Of a stretch of 27,389 bases of DNA, positions 23,201-27,389 are shown in pieces. The stretch is from positions 11,296 to 38,684 of the forward strand of contig DAJR01000061.1 in assembly GCA_002496385.1 (NCBI GenBank), in the 5' to 3' direction. Source of the DNA: Methanomassiliicoccales archaeon UBA147 (lineage in GTDB: Archaea > Thermoplasmatota > Thermoplasmata > SG8-5). The translations under genes and the position numbers were made by a program. The stretch's first letter is position 1, and the number at the start of each line of letters is the position of its first letter. The notes under the pieces were generated by a model that searched no databases, was not told the DNA's origin, and saw nothing but the letters and a program-made list of their open reading frames with translations.

Positions 23201-23305
23201 GGCTCTGTGATGTGCTTCAACTGCGGACAGACCATTGATTCGGCCCCTCAGCCAGGTCAGGCCTCCGAAGCTCCCAAGATGGTCAAGAAGAAAAGAGTAA
23301 TATGA
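20261..23305 (+). CDS. Giant coiled-coil protein with two C-terminal zinc ribbons
   Basis: This 1014-residue protein is an almost unbroken coiled coil (about 20-855) built from Glu/Arg/Ala/Ser-rich heptads with a recurring RExxL pattern. A Pro/Ala/Gln linker (about 865-920) leads to two zinc ribbons: CPNCNTFLDLDAVMCYNCG (near 924-942) and CPGCATMLTPGSVMCFNCG (near 970-988). The chain ends in basic KKKRVI. There is no ATPase head, signal peptide or membrane segment, so it is not an SMC protein. Three near-copies of EAEASLRQ-E-LxERE begin at 21107, 21212 and 21464, spaced 35 and 84 residues, both multiples of seven. It may be a cytoplasmic filament or tether whose zinc ribbons bind a partner; this is inference. 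Shared family members are unknown to me. Confidence 0.75.
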   Translation: MADEGTHWDDFIGNLERIKKHEQGLAEKEDALRAEAQNLVSRATEIESMSQAASAKETELAEREQRVSDSEKNFSSREEELARKAEVIDAKALNLAEREEDLRKRTEDSETRISSRENSLAEKENYAAEMQSRASKMQSEAEARQSELAGRESDLAGRESALKDREDAISSQSASLDERASELATREGAISGAEEKLTAREQELEVAGSSLREKEESIAGKISEIEERERTLADRASDLEARESKIAQIESETSSASEALAKEKEGFESLKADFQSKNDALSEAEASLRQTEQALAERESTVSGRESGLKEREVALAEAEAALRQLEAGLGEREASLAQKEQDIAAREAKFTEESESFERRNTDLAALESQLQERERTLPEREAAVSEKEAELQKKSEGLGEAEASLRQLETGLSEREARIAEAEAALGPKETKLAEESESLQKRESDLQAREASLRDREQGLEDREKAVSERETSMAAESQGFESRRNESAELEATLARTREELAVLETGLKEKEQALASESEKLSAEAGKKSLDLEAKESAIMEREARLAEAEEAHRNTSEEFKALKAELTRAEEELANARSSMTAKGSELDSREANIRSREQGLDKGIAERESLLAARESESSERDARLAERERAIEEKTAKTQSETSELQASLSFKMTELEKKEADIRGLEEEFKARESSVAEKEGSLQIKLNNLAEKEKQIQDFEARLKADVQRFEEEKAKLSAGQANLASAEELRKQLESREAELQNLRKELEAARTAQAEKAPEAHLLLAEQESNFAAKAQIDDLKKQLESQKELADKAREALAIKSGEIAAEQIELQEIKQKLESQRATVEKVKKNLEARESDLAAREAAFAAKAGAPAAAKPEAKPAPQPVSQMAPPQPTSQPAPQPAPREPVPPVQEAKPTEPAEPVPDGQIACPNCNTFLDLDAVMCYNCGEMIQQNIQRPEPATPKPAPVQAPAGDFPCPGCATMLTPGSVMCFNCGQTIDSAPQPGQASEAPKMVKKKRVI

Positions 23306-23336
23306 AACACTTTTTTCAAATGCTCGTTTGGGGCTG

Positions 23337-23352
23337 CCCGGGATATCCCGGG
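23337..23352. repeat. Perfect 16-bp palindrome before the ABC promoter
   Basis: CCCGGGATATCCCGGG is fully self-complementary. It lies 32 bp after the coiled-coil stop codon and ends 6 bp before the TATA box (TTATATA, 23359-23365) of the ABC exporter. It fits an operator for a dimeric regulator or a transcript-end hairpin; a six-T run (23311-23316) precedes it. Confidence 0.6.
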
Positions 23353-23358
23353 AAATGA

Positions 23359-23365
23359 TTATATA
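23359..23365 (+). promoter_or_regulatory. TATA box for the ABC exporter operon
   Basis: TTATATA is centred 33 nt before the ATG at 23395 and predicts a leader of about 7 nt. The palindrome directly upstream occupies the BRE/activator side. Confidence 0.55.
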
Positions 23366-23394
23366 GCCGCTTCAGGCATTCCATTTCGATACGA

Positions 23395-24336
23395 ATGACC
23401 GACCACATCCTCCAGACGAAAGCGCTGAAGAAGACCTTCAAGAACGTCCAGGCTGTCAAAGGACTCGACCTGAACGTGGAAAAGGGGGACATCTACGGCT
23501 TCCTGGGGCCGAACGGCGCGGGAAAGACGACCACTATCAAGATGATGCTTGACCTTACCCAGCCGGACTCCGGCGACATTCTGATAAACGGCAGGAACAC
23601 CAGGGAAACCGGCGTCCTTGCAAGGAAGGGCATCGGCTACCTGCCCGAACGCGCCCAGTTCTACCGCAACCTCACCGCCCACCAGACCATGGAGTTCTTT
23701 GCCGAGCTGAAGGACGCCCCGAAGGAAGAGTGCGACGAGCTCCTTGCAAAGGTGGGTATGGAGAAGTGGCGCGACGAGAAGCTCGGCACCTTCTCGAAGG
23801 GCATGGTCCAGCTGGTCGGTGTCGCGCAGGCACTCCTCGGCTCCCCCCAGATACTGATACTGGACGAGCCTACCTCGGGGCTCGATCCCAGGTGGGCCAG
23901 GGCATTGAAGGACATCATGCTCGAGATGAACGGCAAGGGCACGACGGTGTTCTTCTCGTCGCATCTCCTATCCGAAGTTCAGGAGATATGCAAGCGGGTC
24001 GCCATCCTGAACAAGGGTCAACTGGTGATCGAGGATACGGTCTCCCGGGTGAGCGAGGGCCTCACGGGCAAGCCGAAGCTCATAATCAGGGTCTCAGGCG
24101 ATGCCGCCTCCGCGGTGAAAGCCCTCATCGACGCAGGTTTCTCTGATACCCAGGTCCACGGCCAGGTGATATCCGTCAATGTGGACGCCAATCAAAAATC
24201 ACAGGTCATGAAGATACTCGCCCTCGCCAATGCAGATGTCGAGGATTTCAAGACCGAGGAATCCTCGCTGGAGGACGCGTTCATCAAATACATCGGGGAG
24301 GATTCTACCCCGGGGGGTGACCGCGATGAAGCCTGA
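23395..24336 (+). CDS. ABC exporter ATP-binding protein
   Basis: The 313-residue protein is an ABC-2-type exporter ATPase. Walker A is GPNGAGKTTT near 38-47, the Q-loop region is YLPERAQFYRNLT near 82-94, the signature is FSKGMVQLVGVAQALL near 134-149 (FSKGM in place of LSGGQ, common in this subfamily), Walker B is ILILDEPTSGLD near 154-165, and the H-loop is FFSSHLLSEV near 184-193. Residues 215-313 are the C-terminal domain usual for such ATPases. It drives export by the permease encoded next, whose ATG lies 11 bp inside this gene. The cargo is unknown; the NosF/CcmA-like group includes drug, lipid and metal-related exporters. Confidence 0.92.
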   Translation: MTDHILQTKALKKTFKNVQAVKGLDLNVEKGDIYGFLGPNGAGKTTTIKMMLDLTQPDSGDILINGRNTRETGVLARKGIGYLPERAQFYRNLTAHQTMEFFAELKDAPKEECDELLAKVGMEKWRDEKLGTFSKGMVQLVGVAQALLGSPQILILDEPTSGLDPRWARALKDIMLEMNGKGTTVFFSSHLLSEVQEICKRVAILNKGQLVIEDTVSRVSEGLTGKPKLIIRVSGDAASAVKALIDAGFSDTQVHGQVISVNVDANQKSQVMKILALANADVEDFKTEESSLEDAFIKYIGEDSTPGGDRDEA

Positions 24337-24994
24337 CATCAACATCAGGAAGGTGAAGGCCATAGCAAAGAAGGAGTTCATGGACAATGTCAGGAACAGA
24401 TGGGTGTTGGCCCTGAGCATGATATTCCTCCTGCTGGTCATCGTAATTTCGTATTTCGGAGGCGCATCCAGCGGCGGAGATGTGGAATTCCAGGGCTTCA
24501 AAGCCACGGTTGCGACAATGTCTACACTGGCCGCGATGCTGCTTCCCATAATCGCCATCATGCTCGGTTACAGCGCGGTCATAGGCGAGAGCGAGAACGG
24601 CTCCCTGGGCGTTGTCATGGGCTGTCCCGTTTCAAGGAACGACGTGATAATCGGCAAGTTCCTCGGGCTTGGCTCGGTGCTGCTGGCTACGATTTTCCTT
24701 GGGTTTGGGATATCCGGTGTCATCGTCGGAGCCATTGCAGGATTCGAGGACTCGCTGGCCTACCTGTTGTTCATGGTGCTGACCTTCCTTTTTTCCATGT
24801 TCTTCCTGGGATTCTCGATATTCATGTCCACCATAGCCACCAAGCGCTCGACCGCTATTGCCGGCGGCCTGGTGATATTCTTCAGCGGCATGATAGCAGG
24901 GACAATACTCATCGGAATTTGGGTCGCAACGGGGGGGGGACATGGCAGCGATGATGGAGGCGGCCATGCAGGGCACGATGCCTCAACTGCCTGA
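24326..24994 (+). CDS. ABC-2 exporter permease, interrupted at a G9 run
   Basis: This frame gives 222 residues with a cytoplasmic start (KVKAIAKKEFMDNVRNRW), then about five membrane helices, from LALSMIFLLLVIVISYFGG to AGGLVIFFSGMIAGTILIGIWV. The layout is that of ABC-2/NosY-type permeases. At nine G (24931-24939) the frame enters a His/Gly/Asp-rich tail without family character and stops at 24994. Reading with one G fewer would continue into the frame that ends at 25199, giving a permease of about 290 residues with the usual last helix. It is therefore a frameshifted, slippage-dependent or wrongly sequenced gene. It overlaps the ATPase gene by 11 bp. Confidence 0.8.
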   Translation: MKPDINIRKVKAIAKKEFMDNVRNRWVLALSMIFLLLVIVISYFGGASSGGDVEFQGFKATVATMSTLAAMLLPIIAIMLGYSAVIGESENGSLGVVMGCPVSRNDVIIGKFLGLGSVLLATIFLGFGISGVIVGAIAGFEDSLAYLLFMVLTFLFSMFFLGFSIFMSTIATKRSTAIAGGLVIFFSGMIAGTILIGIWVATGGGHGSDDGGGHAGHDASTA

Positions 24995-25199
24995 TTGGTA
25001 CTGGGGCGGCATGTTCTTCAGCTTCATGGACATTTATCCGATGGGTGCGATGGACCTATTCGGAACTACAGAGTTCTTCGGTTACAACATGGACTATCCC
25101 TGGTTCATCAACGGACCGATAATATTCTGCTGGTTCATCCTCCTCTCGGGGATGACCTTCCTGGCATCCCTTATCGCACTGAACAGGAAGGACATCTGA
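24942..25199 (+). CDS. C-terminal part of the ABC-2 permease, other frame
   Basis: The 85-residue frame has an extracellular-loop-like region rich in Met, Phe and Asp (YWGGMFFSFMDIYPMGAMDL) and one final membrane helix (PIIFCWFILLSGMTFLASLI) with a basic end NRKDI, as in the closing helix of ABC-2 permeases. On its own it makes no sense as a transporter; together with the preceding frame it completes one. It could be translated separately, since its ATG follows the G run by two bases, but a one-base difference in that run is the simpler reading. Confidence 0.65.
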   Translation: MAAMMEAAMQGTMPQLPDWYWGGMFFSFMDIYPMGAMDLFGTTEFFGYNMDYPWFINGPIIFCWFILLSGMTFLASLIALNRKDI

Positions 25200-25223
25200 G
25201 CAAGCTTAATTACCCTCGAACCG

Positions 25224-26375
25224 ATGGCAAGTCCCATGGAGATAGACGTTTCGGAGCTGAAGGCCAAATCCTTCGAATGCCTGGACGGCTGCGCCATGTG
25301 CTGCCTCTGCCAGCCCGAATTGAGCATGGATGAACTTGCCGGGTTCAGGAAGAACGGGCTCACCGCCGGCCTTACGAAGAACCATATCCAGGGCTACAGG
25401 ACGGACGAGCCGACCGCCATAAAGCTTCAGGGCGGGAACGGGGCCTGCCACTTCCTCAGGGACAGGAGATGCACGATTCACGAGTTGAGGCCGGCCTTTT
25501 GCAGGCAGTTCCCTGTCCATGTGCATGCACTTCATCGCATCCAGCTGAACGCCAACCTGTCCTGCAGGGGCATCACCCGGGGCGGCGACTCCCTGGCACA
25601 ATTCGGTAACTCACTGGTATCCGACATCGACCCGGGCATGATGGCAAGCATCCTGGTGGAGACCCGGGACGCGGTCAAGTCGTTCGAGGCCGAGGCCGCA
25701 AAGGCCGGAGTCCACCGGACGCCCGAACGGCTGAGGGAGGCGGCTGACGGCATCATCCCGGTGCTGTGCCGACCGGGGGGGATCGGGCGGGTGCTGGCAT
25801 TCGCCGATTCGGACATGCCTAAAGGTTCCATGGAACTCTCCGAGATCCTTAGCCAGATAGAAAAAGCCGAGCCCCCAGAAGACCTGTGGGAGGCGGCGGC
25901 GAAGGGAAACTATGAGCAGCTGGAGCTTGAAAATCCCGCATGGAGGCCAGTCTATGTCGATGCCGAGTTCAGATGGCGTTCCTATCATTCGACCGACGGA
26001 AAGATAAAAGTCGAAGGACTGGGGCAGGACGGCACGCTGACGCCGGAACTGGAGATACCGCTGGACGAAATCCCCTTGCTGGAACCGGACGAGGGCGCCT
26101 GGCTGGCATTCAATGATTATGCGGATGTGCTGAACAGCCGCGACCACTTTCTGGGGTACTCGTACTGGATGTGCGAGAATCACGATTATGCGCACGACCT
26201 GATGGCAGTCTATCTCGGCCTGCTCGGGACCGCGATGCTGGACCTCTGGTGGCGCACCGGCCTTGTCGGGAGGATACAAGGCAGAAAAAGGCTGGACCGG
26301 GACCTGGCCCTCGAAGGGATAAGGGCTTTCGACATGGACTGCCTGGATATGCCCACGAAGGGCGTGTTCTTCTAG
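25224..26375 (+). CDS. YkgJ-family cysteine-cluster protein
   Basis: The 383-residue protein begins with a YkgJ-type cysteine cluster: CLDGCAMCCLC near 16-26, CHFLRDRRCTIHELRPAFCRQFP near 73-95 (in two pieces, CHFLRDRRCTIH and LRPAFCRQFP), and a later Cys in LSCRGIT. Members bind zinc or an iron-sulfur cluster; biochemical roles are largely unknown. The remaining 270 residues are a long extension with many Trp and acidic residues and no recognised domain. A weak TATA-like CTTAATTA (25205-25212) is 27 nt before the in-frame ATG at 25236 (residue 5), which may be the true, leaderless start. It converges on the HAD gene with a 4-bp stop overlap. Confidence 0.7.
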   Translation: MASPMEIDVSELKAKSFECLDGCAMCCLCQPELSMDELAGFRKNGLTAGLTKNHIQGYRTDEPTAIKLQGGNGACHFLRDRRCTIHELRPAFCRQFPVHVHALHRIQLNANLSCRGITRGGDSLAQFGNSLVSDIDPGMMASILVETRDAVKSFEAEAAKAGVHRTPERLREAADGIIPVLCRPGGIGRVLAFADSDMPKGSMELSEILSQIEKAEPPEDLWEAAAKGNYEQLELENPAWRPVYVDAEFRWRSYHSTDGKIKVEGLGQDGTLTPELEIPLDEIPLLEPDEGAWLAFNDYADVLNSRDHFLGYSYWMCENHDYAHDLMAVYLGLLGTAMLDLWWRTGLVGRIQGRKRLDRDLALEGIRAFDMDCLDMPTKGVFF

Positions 26376-27067
26376 TTCTTCTTTCTCACAAGGCCGAACT
26401 CCTTCTCCAGAATGTCCATTAGCTCATTGAAATTCGAGAATGTGTAATCGGGCTGGATGTCATACTTGTTCCTTCTCCACCACCATTTCAACCAGGCGCT
26501 CATCATGCCTGCGTTCTTCGCGCCCCTCACGTCGAAGCCCACGGAATCCCCCACGTGGAGAGTCTCTTCCGGCTTGGTCCCCATCTTCGCCATTGCCGCC
26601 TGCAATCCTGCCGGGTGCGGCTTCAGCTGCCCGATGTCCTCGCCGTTTATCACGGCGGCCCATTGGTATCTCATGAATCCCATCTTCGTCATCTTGTCGT
26701 GCGGGGGGTAATCCGAAACCACGCAGACCGGGATGCCGTTGGCGACGACCATGTCCAGCATCTCGAATGAATTCTTCAACGGCTTTATCCTGTCGAAGGA
26801 TGAATTGAACCCGTTGTAGACCACCCTATCGATATGATTTCGGGTCCATTCCGGCGTTTTCTTCCACCGCTTGGCCATGACCTCGACCTGCCTCTCCCTG
26901 AAGTTCTCGATTTTCCCTTCGCTGCGAAGCTTCTTCCTCTCCTTGGTCAGGTCGTAGATCAGTTTTGTGTGCGGACCGTACCGGTGGAATAGCTTTGCCA
27001 CCATGCGCGGGTAATTGTAGAATGTGGCGTCGAAGTCGAATGTCATGCCAGAGAGTTTTTTCACCAT
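26372..27067 (-). CDS. HAD-superfamily hydrolase
   Basis: From ATG 27067 the protein has 231 residues. HAD motif I is MTFDFDATFYN (DxD near 10-12), motif II is the VCVVSDYP segment near 115-122, motif III is the Lys in GQLKPHPAG near 145-153, and motif IV is HVGDSVGFDVRGAKNAGM near 165-182. A helical cap (about 20-95) lies between motifs I and II, as in phosphoglycolate-phosphatase-like enzymes. It should remove phosphate from a small metabolite; the substrate cannot be named. GGTGA five nt upstream supports the start; the frame is open to 27214 but overlaps the upstream gene. The next gene upstream ends 25 bp away, so the two are probably one operon. Confidence 0.82.
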   Translation of the reverse strand: MVKKLSGMTFDFDATFYNYPRMVAKLFHRYGPHTKLIYDLTKERKKLRSEGKIENFRERQVEVMAKRWKKTPEWTRNHIDRVVYNGFNSSFDRIKPLKNSFEMLDMVVANGIPVCVVSDYPPHDKMTKMGFMRYQWAAVINGEDIGQLKPHPAGLQAAMAKMGTKPEETLHVGDSVGFDVRGAKNAGMMSAWLKWWWRRNKYDIQPDYTFSNFNELMDILEKEFGLVRKKN

Positions 27068-27092
27068 ATATTTCACCGGGATATGGAAGAAC

Positions 27093-27389
27093 TCAATTAA
27101 GTAATGTTCCCCACGAATATTCGCAGTTGCCGTTCCAGTCCCCGCCCGACTCCCTGTGCACCTTCCCGTCCCTTCCCACATGCTCGATTTCCACGACCTC
27201 GGAAGGGAATTCATTGTAGAAGAACCTGTTTCGCCAGTACTTCCACCGGCTGAATGTGTATGTGGTCTTGGCTTTGGCTATCACCTTTATGCGCAGCCTC
27301 TCGCCCTCAAGCTCGCCCGAGACCTCGAAGCCAGGAAGTCCGTTCTCCTGCCTGAACACCTTGTACCTGACATGCTTGAACCGCTTGGT
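27093..27389 (-). CDS. Partial unknown gene at the right edge
   Basis: The frame is open to the window end, giving the last 98 residues of a longer protein; an in-frame GTG at 27359 is probably internal. The visible part alternates strands (GFEVSGELEGERLRIKVIAKA) and has an aromatic cluster (FSRWKYWRNRFFYNEF), ending in GNCEYSWGTLLN. The pattern suggests a beta-rich, perhaps lipocalin-like, C-terminal domain, but I do not recognise the family. It lies 25 bp upstream of the HAD gene on the same strand. Confidence 0.6.
   Translation of the reverse strand, partial: TKRFKHVRYKVFRQENGLPGFEVSGELEGERLRIKVIAKAKTTYTFSRWKYWRNRFFYNEFPSEVVEIEHVGRDGKVHRESGGDWNGNCEYSWGTLLN

Overview
The window is archaeal and most likely comes from a Thermoplasmatota-type euryarchaeote; this is inferred from gene content, not from a marker phylogeny. 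The main evidence is a complete A-type ATP synthase operon in the order H-I-K-E-C-F-A-B-D. It is supported by a KsgA/Dim1-type rRNA dimethyltransferase, a bacterio-opsin-activator-type HTH regulator, a COG1340-like archaeal coiled-coil protein and an archaeal MTA phosphorylase. Many genes have a TATA box about 26-27 nt (leaderless) or 33-35 nt (leader of about 7 nt) upstream of the start codon. Most of the window is moderately GC-rich; a few accessory genes are clearly AT-rich.

Layout. 1-2900 is an accessory zone: a wHTH-STAND ATPase with an altered Walker A, a toxin/antitoxin-like pair (small basic protein, then zinc ribbon + AbrB), and an AT-rich multi-pass membrane protein. 2901-4870 is a translationally coupled pair, a coiled-coil protein and a sugar-phosphate nucleotidyltransferase. 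5038-6469 holds an HTH regulator and ksgA, whose 3' ends overlap. 6658-15124 is the ATP synthase operon. Its genes mostly overlap by ATGA, and it ends in a 50-codon membrane microprotein gene that is easily missed (an AhaG-like candidate). A V4R-like sensor gene converges on it.

15659-19401 is the most unusual part. A BRO-N/ASCH gene pair is followed by a non-coding repeat array, here called X-Y units with a period of about 409 bp. The units carry GC-rich hairpins whose six-base loops are TGTRAG, or its complement CTYACA. The array is interrupted by a segment of about 1.05 kb encoding a PH-domain membrane protein, flanked by 325-bp direct repeats that look about 95% identical. This array is the best candidate in the window for something undescribed.

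19402-27389 carries MTA phosphorylase, a 1014-residue coiled-coil protein ending in two zinc ribbons, an ABC exporter whose permease is split at a run of nine G, a YkgJ-type cysteine-cluster protein, a HAD hydrolase, and a partial unknown gene at the right edge.

The ATP synthase genes form one machine: A/B catalytic head, D/F central stalk, C connector, E/H peripheral stalks, and I/K ion-translocating membrane sector. The ABC ATPase and permease form one exporter. The toxin-like and AbrB genes probably form one autoregulated module. All calls are from reading the sequence; no database search was run.
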